From contig CAMJNC010000007.1 in NCBI GenBank assembly GCA_946407195.1, positions 1-34,779 on the forward strand: a stretch of DNA of 34,779 nucleotides, read 5' to 3'. The position numbers and the translations under genes were made by a program. The stretch comes from an uncultured Treponema sp. (lineage in GTDB: Bacteria; Spirochaetota; Spirochaetia; Treponematales; Treponemataceae). Each line of letters starts with the position of its first letter. The stretch's first letter is position 1. This document shows, piece after piece, positions 8,631-17,071 of the stretch. The notes under the pieces were generated by a model, which saw only the letters and a list, made by a program, of their open reading frames with translations, searched no databases and was not told where the DNA came from.

Positions 8631-9569
8631 ATGGAACAGACAAAAACTAATTTTTATCATTACACATCCATTTCTGCTTTATATGAAATTATAAAAAATA
8701 AAACTCTTTTGCTTAGCGGTGTTCAGAGTCTTAATGATATGGAAGAGGTTTCGTATAGTGTAGAGGACTTTGAAAAGGATTTAGATACATTATATGAGTC
8801 AAGAAAATATGATTTTATAAACTACCTATATGAAAAAGCATTTCTTCCTAAGAAAAAAGATTTTGAAGAATCAGCTAAACCGGAAATAGATCCTTATGTT
8901 TTTTCGTTATCAGAAAAACATGATAACCTTGCTCATTGGGATAGGTATGCAGATGCAAGAAAAGGAGTTTGTATTGGAATCGATATTTCAAAATTATTAC
9001 AAATCCCATTTATAGCTATGAGTTTTGTGCAGATTAGTCCAATTATATACAATGAAAAACAAAGACTAGTTTACTTATCGGAATCATTAAAGAAAAAGGT
9101 CTCAGACAGTCTTCGTGTTCGAATTGTTCCGAGAATTCCAGAGGATTTATTTTATGAGGATATGGGATATACACTTATTTCAGATTGCTATAAGCAGATG
9201 AAATATTTGGTAAAGAAAGATGTATGGCAAGATGAAGGAGAGATTAGAATTGCTTACGAAGATACTTTAACAAAAGATACCTTATCAAGGATTCCTCATT
9301 TACAAGAAGTTTATAAAAATTTTCAATTTCCAGATATGAATTCCATATTTAAACAAAGTGGTCTGGATATTTTAGAATTTAAGTTAATAAACAACAAGAT
9401 TCGTCCATGTCGATTTCTGGATATTAGTTCTATCTGGAATACAGGTTTTATTACAGAAGTGATGTTAGGGCCAAAATGTGAACAAAGCAAAAAAGATTTG
9501 GAATTATTTTTGAGTAGTAATGAATTGAAAGATGTTAAAATCACAGAATCCAGAATAAAGATTCGTTAG
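8631..9569 (+). CDS. DUF2971 family protein
   Basis: The opening FYHYTSISALYEIIKNKTLLLS, the LNDMEE segment at about residue 38, and FSLSEKHDNLAHWDRYAD followed by KGVCIGID at about 90-120 are the family signature of DUF2971. The biochemical role is not established; members are common in restriction and abortive-infection neighbourhoods. It is the fourth gene of the McrB/McrC/Nudix row, 5 bp after the Nudix gene. No membrane segment is seen. Repeat copy A follows shortly after its stop. Confidence 0.75.
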   Translation: MEQTKTNFYHYTSISALYEIIKNKTLLLSGVQSLNDMEEVSYSVEDFEKDLDTLYESRKYDFINYLYEKAFLPKKKDFEESAKPEIDPYVFSLSEKHDNLAHWDRYADARKGVCIGIDISKLLQIPFIAMSFVQISPIIYNEKQRLVYLSESLKKKVSDSLRVRIVPRIPEDLFYEDMGYTLISDCYKQMKYLVKKDVWQDEGEIRIAYEDTLTKDTLSRIPHLQEVYKNFQFPDMNSIFKQSGLDILEFKLINNKIRPCRFLDISSIWNTGFITEVMLGPKCEQSKKDLELFLSSNELKDVKITESRIKIR

Positions 9570-9596
9570 TAATGAAATGGAAACACAATGAATTCC

Positions 9597-9651
9597 GGGC
9601 GTTGCGGGGCAGTGACGTCGGTGATGTGCCCTGCTAGAAGGTAGAAGCAAC
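9597..9651 (+). repeat. Dispersed structured repeat, copy A
   Basis: Shares GGGCGTTGCGGGGCA-TGACGTCG with two other copies in the window. It has nested inverted repeats: outer GTTGC/GCAAC, and inner GCGGGGCA/TGCCCTGC around a loop containing the palindrome GACGTC. Changes in the inner stem differ from copies B and C but mostly retain pairing. It lies in the gap between the DUF2971 gene and the phosphoesterase gene. The element class is unknown. Confidence 0.75.
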
Positions 9652-9853
9652 TCAATAAAAATTTAATCTCATCACTTATATTTTACTAGACAATACTTGG
9701 GTTGAAATATAATATAAAAGTAAGAGAAAAAGTTGTAAAAGCTCACATTAAGCTCTCCTATAAATAAGAAGCTACATAACTTTATATAGTAATGAACTTT
9801 TCACAGCAAAGAATCTTTTTTCTTTATTAAAAAACATAGATAAAGGAGCTCAC

Positions 9854-11470
9854 ATGGCAAGAATTCTAGTTATTTCAGATATCCATTATTCAGAAACAAA
9901 ATCTCATGATGTATATGATAATGAAAAGATTAATTCTAAGCTTCCCAAGAAACTTAGCGAAAATATTTATGATATTTTATTAGCTGCAATAGAGAATGAG
10001 AAAGAACCTATCGATTTATTCATTTTTTGTGGTGATTATGTAATTGGTAGTGACACAAAAACTAACAAAAAAAAATCAAATAAAGATTTTAAAGCGTTCT
10101 TGCAGAGAATGGAGGATTCCGATTTAATCTTTAGAAATATAAAAAAAGAAGACAGAAAGAAAAGAATTATAATTGTTCCTGGAAATCATGATATTGATCG
10201 GGATTCAAATAATATATATGAGTTATTTAAGACATCTTTTAAGGATTATTGTACTCCTTTTTCTAAAAATTCAAATTTTAACTATGCACCTACATATATT
10301 TATGATGACCTTAAATTAATTATTGATTGTGAAGAAACGGAAGATACTTCTGCAACTACCAATGAAAAAATCGGAAAAGCTCTGGAAATAATTGATAATT
10401 CTTCTATGTTAGATACGGATAAAAATATGGTAAAAGATTTATTAGAAAAAGATAAAGTTTTAGATCTTCCTTCTATTTCAGCAGATACAAAAAAAGGGTT
10501 TAAGGCGAGATCTGAACAAATTCAAAATAATATACAATATTCTGATTATCTTAAGATTCTTGTCACTCATCATCCATTAGTCAGTGGATTTGAAAAAGGA
10601 ATAACAATTAAAGGATATAATACAACAATTGGTGGATATGATTTTATGCGATCTGCGATGTCTTATGGATATAATTTATTCATACATGGGCATTATCATC
10701 AAAGATCCTATGTTGAACTTAATGATTGTGCAGATGAAGTTTCACAAAAAGTTATTCAACTTGGTATTCCTCAAGTGGCTCCTGAGGATAAAAATGGAGG
10801 TATTGCTATTATAGATACTTCCAATGAATATAAAAATGATATGCCATATACGATTATCTTTAAATATCTTAGTTGTATAAGTAATAAATTTTGCCAAGTA
10901 AATACACCAACGAATAATAAAACAATATCTTCATCTTCAAATAATGCAATGAAAATATTGATTGATAAAGAGATTTCCATGTTAATTGATGAAGGTAAAA
11001 TAATCAAAGATGGAGATAGAGACCGAGTAGAAGCTGCATCATATGATTGTGCTATGGGATATTTTTATAAAAGATCAAAAAAAAGAAATTGTAATTGGGA
11101 TGAGTTACAAGAAATACCATTAAAACCGATAGGAAATTCAGTCGCTAATATATGTATTAAACCGAAAGAAAGTGTTTTAATTTATACATATGAAAAATTT
11201 AATATTCCCCATAATATGATTATGCATGCCAGTCCTATTTCTTCACTTGCAAGAAAAGGATTGCGAGTTGAAATAAGTAATTTTGTTGATCCAGGATTCA
11301 AAGGCCCATTCTGTTTTCCTGTAATAAATGAAAGTAAAGAAAAAATATATATCTCCGCAAGAGAAGCAATACTATCGATTGAAATAATAATGCTTTCTGA
11401 GTATTGTGAAAAAGGATGGGAAGAACGACATGAAGATAAACTCAGAGAAAGAGAAGAAAAAGGAGAATAA
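9854..11470 (+). CDS. Calcineurin-like phosphoesterase fused to dCTP deaminase/dUTPase-like domain
   Basis: Residues 1 to about 330 are a metallophosphoesterase with all metal motifs: SDIHYS, FCGDYV, PGNHDID, THHPL and HGHYHQ. Residues about 370-530 match the trimeric dCTP deaminase/dUTPase fold: SSLARKGL (about 460), then NFVDPGFKGP, then FPVIN. In E. coli Dcd the alignment after DPGWSG gives LEFYN, whose Glu138 is the catalytic base; here the aligned residue is Pro. The Ser and Arg of SSLAR are kept, so nucleotide binding without deamination is plausible. AAAGGAG precedes ATG 9854. The PreA/DHOD-like gene begins 4 bp after the stop. Phosphoesterase target and pathway are unknown; a nucleotide-linked defence role is speculation. 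Confidence 0.8.
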   Translation: MARILVISDIHYSETKSHDVYDNEKINSKLPKKLSENIYDILLAAIENEKEPIDLFIFCGDYVIGSDTKTNKKKSNKDFKAFLQRMEDSDLIFRNIKKEDRKKRIIIVPGNHDIDRDSNNIYELFKTSFKDYCTPFSKNSNFNYAPTYIYDDLKLIIDCEETEDTSATTNEKIGKALEIIDNSSMLDTDKNMVKDLLEKDKVLDLPSISADTKKGFKARSEQIQNNIQYSDYLKILVTHHPLVSGFEKGITIKGYNTTIGGYDFMRSAMSYGYNLFIHGHYHQRSYVELNDCADEVSQKVIQLGIPQVAPEDKNGGIAIIDTSNEYKNDMPYTIIFKYLSCISNKFCQVNTPTNNKTISSSSNNAMKILIDKEISMLIDEGKIIKDGDRDRVEAASYDCAMGYFYKRSKKRNCNWDELQEIPLKPIGNSVANICIKPKESVLIYTYEKFNIPHNMIMHASPISSLARKGLRVEISNFVDPGFKGPFCFPVINESKEKIYISAREAILSIEIIMLSEYCEKGWEERHEDKLREREEKGE

Positions 11471-11474
11471 AAGG

Positions 11475-12683
11475 TTGAGTTTAAAATGTTCATGGATGGG
11501 AATAGAATTAGATTCTCCTGTTATTTTAGCTTCGTTAACTCCTACTTCAAATTTACGTATCAAAGAACATGTACAATTTTATTCTAATGCAATTAGTAAT
11601 GGTGCAAGTTGTATAATACTGCCCTCAATTAATACTTCAAAGCATGGTGAAGAAAATTTAAATGTTGAAATCGTTGATACACATATAATTGAAACAGGAA
11701 TAGGTAAGAACGATAGTATGGCTTTTTCTGTTTTAGGACCTACAGAACCAAATATTATTTCTATAGATTATGGTATCAATTTATTAAAGGCCATAAAAAA
11801 AGAAATCCCTAATAAACCAATTATAGCAAGTTTAGCTATAATTGGGGAAAATGAAGACTATAGTGAGACAATAAAAAAAATACAAGATATAGGAGTGGAT
11901 GGTTTTGAAATTAATTTTTCTTGTCCGAATGTAGAAACATTAAATGGGAATCATAATACAAGAATTAAAGAAATCATTTCTATAATTAAAGATATAACAA
12001 AAAAACCGATTTCAATAAAAATATCACCATACTATAATTACAGAGAAATATTGGAAGACCTTAAAGGACAAATTAATAGTATAACTATAGCAAATGCTCA
12101 TCTTGGACTTGTTCCTCCTTCTTTACAACAGAATAATGAATATTCTCCTTTTCATAAAACAAAAATATGGTCACCAACTGGGATATATGGTCCCTTTGAA
12201 AAACCACTAACTTATTATTTATTATATCAATATGGTAAATTGGCAAAGAAATTAAATATTGATATTTCTTGTGTAGGAGGAATAGTTACAGGAAATGATG
12301 TAATTCAGGCTCTTTTGTTGAAGGCAGATGTTGTTGAAGTTTCAAGTGGAATACAATGGTGTGGAACAAATATTTTTAAGAAAATGAACCAGTCTTTAGT
12401 AGAATATATGAATAAACTGGGAATTAACAGTATAGATGAACTAAAAGGAAAGGCCTTAGATTTTATTAAAGAAAATGCAGATGCAGTGAAGGAAAACATA
12501 AAAGAAGTAAAAGCAGAATTAGATGAATCTTTGTGTAAACAATGCTCTGAATGCTTGTGTATTGATAGATTATGTTTAGCAATTTCCAAAAATAATTCTA
12601 AGATACAAATTGATCAAGAATTATGTAATGGTTGTGGTTGGTGTGTTAATACATGTATAAATACAGCAATTAGACTTAAATAA
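11475..12683 (+). CDS. Dihydroorotate/dihydropyrimidine dehydrogenase-like flavoprotein with C-terminal ferredoxin domain
   Basis: A 402-residue FMN TIM barrel. MGIELDSPVILAS opens like class 1 DHOD and PreA. EINFSCPN (about residue 135) is the conserved FMN/substrate motif, ISIKISP carries the barrel Lys, and VGGIVTGNDV plus SSGIQW match phosphate binding. INSIDELKG resembles the end of the dihydropyrimidine dehydrogenase barrel. The tail has clustered Cys residues, including CNGCGWCVNTC, as in 2x[4Fe-4S] ferredoxins. The loop after SCPN has no obvious catalytic Cys. I reject the track start (11406), which overlaps the upstream gene by 65 nt, for TTG 11475, with AGGAG 9 nt upstream and a homology-supported N terminus. 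A partner reductase like PreT is not present. Confidence 0.75.
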   Translation: MSLKCSWMGIELDSPVILASLTPTSNLRIKEHVQFYSNAISNGASCIILPSINTSKHGEENLNVEIVDTHIIETGIGKNDSMAFSVLGPTEPNIISIDYGINLLKAIKKEIPNKPIIASLAIIGENEDYSETIKKIQDIGVDGFEINFSCPNVETLNGNHNTRIKEIISIIKDITKKPISIKISPYYNYREILEDLKGQINSITIANAHLGLVPPSLQQNNEYSPFHKTKIWSPTGIYGPFEKPLTYYLLYQYGKLAKKLNIDISCVGGIVTGNDVIQALLLKADVVEVSSGIQWCGTNIFKKMNQSLVEYMNKLGINSIDELKGKALDFIKENADAVKENIKEVKAELDESLCKQCSECLCIDRLCLAISKNNSKIQIDQELCNGCGWCVNTCINTAIRLK

Positions 12684-12703
12684 TATTATTTTATAGGGAA
12701 TAT

Positions 12704-12784
12704 ATAAAACTTTTAATCGTAATTGACATGCAGAATGATTTTATAGATGGAGCACTTGGAACTAAAGAAGCTGTGTCAGATTAA
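12704..12784 (+). pseudogene. 5' stub of an isochorismatase/nicotinamidase-family gene
   Basis: The reading frame gives KLLIVIDMQNDFIDGALGT and then stops after only about 25 codons. This is the unmistakable N terminus of the cysteine hydrolase (isochorismatase/nicotinamidase) family, in which the Asp of IDMQNDF is catalytic; intact members are about 160-200 residues. The start codon position reads ATA, not ATG, after an AGGGAA site. Nothing downstream continues the family; the YgjP-like gene starts 10 bp later. It is a remnant left at a rearrangement junction. Confidence 0.75.
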
Positions 12785-12793
12785 TATGAAATA

Positions 12794-13360
12794 ATGGAGA
12801 TTACCTACATAATTCAAAAATCCAGACGTCGCTCAATTGCGGTTAGTGTGCTGCCAGATAATCGGGTTCTTGTAAAAGCTCCGTATGGAACACCGGAAAG
12901 TATGGTCCAGGAATTTCTGATTACTAAGGAATCTTGGATTACGAATCAGATTGAAAAGCAGAATAGGGAAGCGCAAAAGGCTAAAGAATTGGGGCTGCTG
13001 TCGGATGATGAAATCAAACAAATCAAAAAGAAAGCCAGAAGGATTCTTTCAGAGCGCATTGAATACTGGGCAGAAAAAATCGGAGTATCATACGGCCGTA
13101 TTTCAATTCGTTTGCAGAGCTCAAGATGGGGTAGTTGTGCGCAAAACGGAAATCTTAACTTTAATTGTCTTCTTGTACTTATGCCACCAGAAATTCTGGA
13201 TAGTGTAGTTGTTCATGAACTTTGTCATAGAAAATTTATGAATCACTCTAAAGATTTTTATGCAGAAATAAACAGAGTATTTCCTGATTATGAGCGCTGC
13301 AATAAATGGTTAAAAGAAAATGGTGGTGCTTTTATGAAAAGGATAATTAATAATATGTAG
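12794..13360 (+). CDS. YgjP-like metallopeptidase-fold protein (DUF45/WLM)
   Basis: A 188-residue protein with the SSRWGSCA motif (about residue 110) and VVHELCHRKFMNHSKDFY (about 138), a HExxH-type zinc site with downstream His, typical of YgjP/DUF45. Family members are annotated either as M48-like metallopeptidases or, for E. coli YgjP, as UTP pyrophosphatase; DUF45 proteins are also frequent beside restriction systems. There is no clear ribosome binding site before ATG 12794. It follows the isochorismatase stub and is followed within 10 bp by repeat copy B. Confidence 0.8.
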   Translation: MEITYIIQKSRRRSIAVSVLPDNRVLVKAPYGTPESMVQEFLITKESWITNQIEKQNREAQKAKELGLLSDDEIKQIKKKARRILSERIEYWAEKIGVSYGRISIRLQSSRWGSCAQNGNLNFNCLLVLMPPEILDSVVVHELCHRKFMNHSKDFYAEINRVFPDYERCNKWLKENGGAFMKRIINNM

Positions 13361-13367
13361 AAAAATC

Positions 13368-13406
13368 GGGGCGTTGCGGGGCAATGACGTCGATGATGCG
13401 CCCCGC
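13368..13406 (+). repeat. Dispersed structured repeat, copy B
   Basis: GGGGCGTTGCGGGGCAATGACGTCG followed by a perfect inner stem GCGGGGC/GCCCCGC. It lacks the outer GCAAC arm of copies A and C. It lies between the convergent YgjP-like gene and the ankyrin-like gene, ending 1 bp before the latter's stop codon, so it could double as a bidirectional terminator-like hairpin although no T tract follows. Confidence 0.75.
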
Positions 13407-13407
13407 A

Positions 13408-16374
13408 TTATAGTAAATGAGTTCCTGCAAGTATTTCTCTTGCAGAACCAATAGAACTATGAGCATCAGGATCAGCTCCTGACTCAATAAAGAGTTTTAT
13501 TAAATATTCTGCAATATCCTTGTACTCACGTTTTTCTTTAGCTGCCCAAATAAATCTGTTTTTAATAATTGATGCAAATAGAATAAAAGAATTAACATCT
13601 TTATCTGGACTTAGAGATTCTTTTATCAATTCTGAGAATTCATTGAAAACCATAATTAGAGTTTCCCATGAATTACAAATACAAAGAGTATTTATGAAAT
13701 CATTTCTTAACGAATAATGCTTTTCGCCATATTTCATGATATAAACACCGAAATCCTCAGAAAAACTCCTGGCATTTCTTTTTAGAAGCTTTCGACAGGT
13801 ATCTGCATCATTATGTTGTGCGGCATAAATAAGTGCAGTATTTATCAGTAAATCTCCATCGCAAGTGCTGGTATATATCTTTAGAGAATCAATGTCTTTT
13901 GTTCGACCTATGAAATATTCAATTATCTCATCCAGCTCTCTAACCTGCCAGTTTTGTATTGCTAGATTTTCTGGATTTCCCCAATTTGAATAATACCATT
14001 TATAGTCTTCTTCTGTAATTTCTTTCTCTTTCTGATCATGATGATAATAATACTCATCTATGTCCTTAGGACGAGGGTTGTAATAATCATATGCATGCTG
14101 AGCTTCTTCTCTTGTAAAAAACAAAGACTGATTTGCAAGTGTCTTAGGAACATTTATATCTTTTGTAATCCTGATGAATTCTTCAAATCCCATACTCACT
14201 GGATGTTTACGATGTATCGCATACATTAAAGGAGATACATTTCCATACAATCTGTATTCTTGAAATTCCTTATCTTCTATCTTATCTGCAATTTTCTTTA
14301 CAAATTCGGAGGAAAAGGAATCAATTGCATATGTTAGAGTTGAGATCTTGTCTCCAAACTGTAATTCTGAATCAAAGCTGGTTTTATCTATTAGCCTACG
14401 GATTATTGTTTCAAATTTTCTTAGGAATAAATCTCCTTTTTTTAGTTTTGGTCGAACATCTTTAAACTGCTCTTTATCCAATGTCTCATTAAATATAGAA
14501 TTTGCTTTTTCTGTTGTAATGAGATCCTTAATAGAAGAAAACACAGTTTCTTTAATAAACTTATTTGTTACAATATTTAGTCGTACATACTTGTAAATTT
14601 TTAAAGCTTCGCATAAAGGAGTTTCTCCGACATAAGACAATTTTGTTGTTTTAAGTGTGTCATCTTCTAACCATCTTTCTGCTAAATCTAATAATCTTTC
14701 ATCCTGTAAGCAATAATGTAAACAAATAGAAAGAGGAGGATAGAGTTGTCTTTGCTTTGGATTATGTTCTGAATCTTCTGAAACTATATCTTTTATAAAG
14801 ATTAAATTATTTCTTTGCGATGGAGTTAGCTTGTTTAGATTCTCATATATTTTAGAGCTATCTATTTCAATTATTTCTGCATTATTTTTTTCTTCGACAT
14901 ACAGCTTTTTTGCACCTTCTTCATCAAAAAATAATGATAATGGATAAAATCTATAAAACAAATCATTTGCATTTAATGCTTTTCCAGCAGCTTCTTCTGC
15001 AGATTCTGGAAATAGATTTATAGCGTATCCAAAATTATAAAATTTCTTGGCAATGTCACTTACTGGATTCTTTATGCGACCTTCGTTATTAAATGATTTT
15101 CTGATTTCAACGTAATCTGAAGAAATATAATTCTCTAAGGCAAATCCCATTTCAAGGAATTCTTTTATAAAATCACCTGCAAGATACTTGTAGTCGAAGG
15201 CTTCGTTATATAAATTTACAGCCTCTAATAAGTTTTCGTCATTTGACTTTTGTTTAGAAAAATCTCTTTTTCCTACACAATAAATTGCCTTAAACCAGGG
15301 AACAAAGAATGGCGCAATAATAGGTGTTTCCTTATACAAAGACTCTATCAATTGAAGAGGATCTGCATTTTCTTTTTTTAAACCGTTTTTCTTATATAAA
15401 AGATTGTATAGCATCAATACAAAAGTTGATTCAGGCTTGTTCTTATTCGGAAAAAATGGATCTCCCTTTATATCCTTCATTGTTCCAAAAAGGTTATTTA
15501 ATAAATCTTCAGGTTTTTCCTCATCTCCACTTTGACAGTAATCCAATAAATTCTTTTTGATACCAGCAATATCTTCATCAAGAAGTAAAAGATTTTCTTT
15601 TGCTGATTCTTCAGCTTTATTAAGAAGATACTTTAATATCATTTTCTCTTTTAATTCATCTGAACAATAATCTAGTATTCTTTCTAAGAATTGCCATTCA
15701 GGACTAGTTTCATTCTTTTTACATTTTTCAATTTTTTTCTTTGAAAAGTCATATCCAATTTTGCCATACATTTTTTCAAAAGATTTACAATCTAATTCTA
15801 TACGTAATTGATCAAATAAATCTTTATAAGTGAAATCTGTAAGAAATGAAATTAAGTAATTCTTTATGTTACTAATACCTTGTTTATCAGAATATTCTGC
15901 AACAATATAATAAAGAGTCTTACAAATAGTTAGATACACAAAAGAATTGGTAAAACATTCAGCTGCTAAATATGGTTTATCTGATTTTTTATTCCTATCA
16001 AAATGATAACTAGCATATGCTTCATAAAACAAATGAGCGAGTTTTCCCAGAAAATCAATCCAAAATGGATTTATTTTAAATTTTTCTAATAATTGTGCAA
16101 AGAAATTTAATGATAAAGAAGAAATACTAACAGGAGAAGTAAAACGGTAATCTATATAATCTTGTACTTTTTTATGATCTTTTGTTTCTTCTTTACAATA
16201 TCTATCCCAGATTCTCCTGTAACTATCGTTCTTTTTATTTGTCAATTCTTGTTTCAGCATCTTTGATTCGACAATTTCATATAAAATATCATCACCAAGG
16301 ATATCTCTCAAAAATGCCTGAACTTCGCCTAGAGTAATTAATCCATGTCTCTGTGAATCTTGTGATATATCCAC
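13408..16374 (-). CDS. Large ankyrin-like repeat protein (988 aa)
   Basis: I recognise no enzyme domain. The first 600 residues are helical, rich in Lys, Glu, Asn and Phe, with no signal peptide or membrane span. From about residue 660 onward, helix-loop-helix units resemble degenerate ankyrin repeats: STLTYAIDSF, SPLMYAIHRKHP, NTALIYAAQHNDADTCRKLL and a final LFIESGADPDAHSS, the last two being near-consensus. Ankyrin proteins bind other proteins. The start is GTG 16374 with GAGGA upstream. It is a single-gene unit on the reverse strand between repeats B and C. The size and setting resemble large accessory effectors or defence sensors, but no function can be assigned. Confidence 0.7.
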   Translation of the reverse strand: MDISQDSQRHGLITLGEVQAFLRDILGDDILYEIVESKMLKQELTNKKNDSYRRIWDRYCKEETKDHKKVQDYIDYRFTSPVSISSLSLNFFAQLLEKFKINPFWIDFLGKLAHLFYEAYASYHFDRNKKSDKPYLAAECFTNSFVYLTICKTLYYIVAEYSDKQGISNIKNYLISFLTDFTYKDLFDQLRIELDCKSFEKMYGKIGYDFSKKKIEKCKKNETSPEWQFLERILDYCSDELKEKMILKYLLNKAEESAKENLLLLDEDIAGIKKNLLDYCQSGDEEKPEDLLNNLFGTMKDIKGDPFFPNKNKPESTFVLMLYNLLYKKNGLKKENADPLQLIESLYKETPIIAPFFVPWFKAIYCVGKRDFSKQKSNDENLLEAVNLYNEAFDYKYLAGDFIKEFLEMGFALENYISSDYVEIRKSFNNEGRIKNPVSDIAKKFYNFGYAINLFPESAEEAAGKALNANDLFYRFYPLSLFFDEEGAKKLYVEEKNNAEIIEIDSSKIYENLNKLTPSQRNNLIFIKDIVSEDSEHNPKQRQLYPPLSICLHYCLQDERLLDLAERWLEDDTLKTTKLSYVGETPLCEALKIYKYVRLNIVTNKFIKETVFSSIKDLITTEKANSIFNETLDKEQFKDVRPKLKKGDLFLRKFETIIRRLIDKTSFDSELQFGDKISTLTYAIDSFSSEFVKKIADKIEDKEFQEYRLYGNVSPLMYAIHRKHPVSMGFEEFIRITKDINVPKTLANQSLFFTREEAQHAYDYYNPRPKDIDEYYYHHDQKEKEITEEDYKWYYSNWGNPENLAIQNWQVRELDEIIEYFIGRTKDIDSLKIYTSTCDGDLLINTALIYAAQHNDADTCRKLLKRNARSFSEDFGVYIMKYGEKHYSLRNDFINTLCICNSWETLIMVFNEFSELIKESLSPDKDVNSFILFASIIKNRFIWAAKEKREYKDIAEYLIKLFIESGADPDAHSSIGSAREILAGTHLL

Positions 16375-16469
16375 TTTATCCTCGAAAAAAAAAGTGTCCG
16401 GAATTTAGTACTGCTGTTATCTGCAAACAATTCTATATTTAAAGAAATCAATTGGCAAGGAGGTCTATT

Positions 16470-16538
16470 ATGCCAAAATCATCAGTTTCAAAACCTGTTA
16501 GCGGAAATCGCAGTTCTTATGGAACTCACAAGAAATAA
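16470..16538 (+). CDS. Micro-ORF (22 aa) heading a small operon
   Basis: ATG 16470 follows a perfect AAGGAGG and encodes MPKSSVSKPVSGNRSSYGTHKK before TAA. It is Ser/Lys-rich and basic. A GAGGAGG site for the next gene lies 3 nt after its stop. The consensus Shine-Dalgarno and tight spacing argue for real translation. It could be a leader peptide, a small antitoxin-like peptide, or a true small protein; no family is recognised. Confidence 0.5.
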   Translation: MPKSSVSKPVSGNRSSYGTHKK

Positions 16539-16557
16539 TTATGAGGAGGAATTGTAT

Positions 16558-16833
16558 ATGTCAGAACTGGATTTCAAACATTTGAAAGAAGCATTAAAGC
16601 CTATATTTCGCGGATATAAAAGAATTGATGCAAATATGGAAAAGAAACTTCGTAGATTAGGTTTCAGAATCGTACGTAGTAAAAACCATTACATTATGAG
16701 TTACTACATTTGTGGTAAAGAACTGCTTATTGAGGTAGATAAAACCCCAAGTGATTCTCGTAGCGGAATAAAAACGGTAAAGGATATTTCGAAGGTAATA
16801 AGAAACAGCGGTTATATATGGGAGGCGATGTAA
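16558..16833 (+). CDS. Small basic protein (91 aa), possibly HicA-like fold
   Basis: The start ATG 16558 has GAGGAGG 9 nt upstream; the track's 16519 start is earlier and overlaps the micro-ORF. The protein has alpha-beta character with KKLRRLGFRIVRSKNHYIM, distantly reminiscent of HicA-type dsRNA-binding toxins in which a Gly-Phe turn is followed by Lys-His; the catalytic GSHxxY/F pattern is not clearly present (SKNHYIMSYY here). It overlaps the next gene by one base (TAATG). Identity is uncertain. Confidence 0.55.
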   Translation: MSELDFKHLKEALKPIFRGYKRIDANMEKKLRRLGFRIVRSKNHYIMSYYICGKELLIEVDKTPSDSRSGIKTVKDISKVIRNSGYIWEAM

Positions 16834-17048
16834 TGTCAGATACAGATTATTCATATAGAGGTTCTTCTGGGGAAACAGATGGTTATGGAAATGGTCTTTG
16901 TTACAAACACGGTTATTGTGCTTGTATTGATTCATCAGGGGAATTATGGTGCCCAAAATGTGGATGGGTAGGGCATGTTGAAGTTAACAAATTAAATAAT
17001 CATGAATTCAAAATTGCAACTGGGAAAGAGAAGTATACAATATATTAA
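16833..17048 (+). CDS. Small Cys-motif protein (71 aa), possible zinc ribbon
   Basis: ATG 16833 shares a base with the upstream stop codon and has GGGAGG 7 nt before it, so I prefer it to the track's 16818. The protein has a Gly/Ser/Tyr-rich N terminus, then CYKHGYCAC at about residue 25 and WCPKCGWVGH at about 45, giving two Cys pairs suitable for a zinc knuckle. It is the third gene of the micro-operon. No family is recognised. Confidence 0.55.
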   Translation: MSDTDYSYRGSSGETDGYGNGLCYKHGYCACIDSSGELWCPKCGWVGHVEVNKLNNHEFKIATGKEKYTIY

Positions 17049-17071
17049 TGAACTAAAGTAAAAGACTGGTA

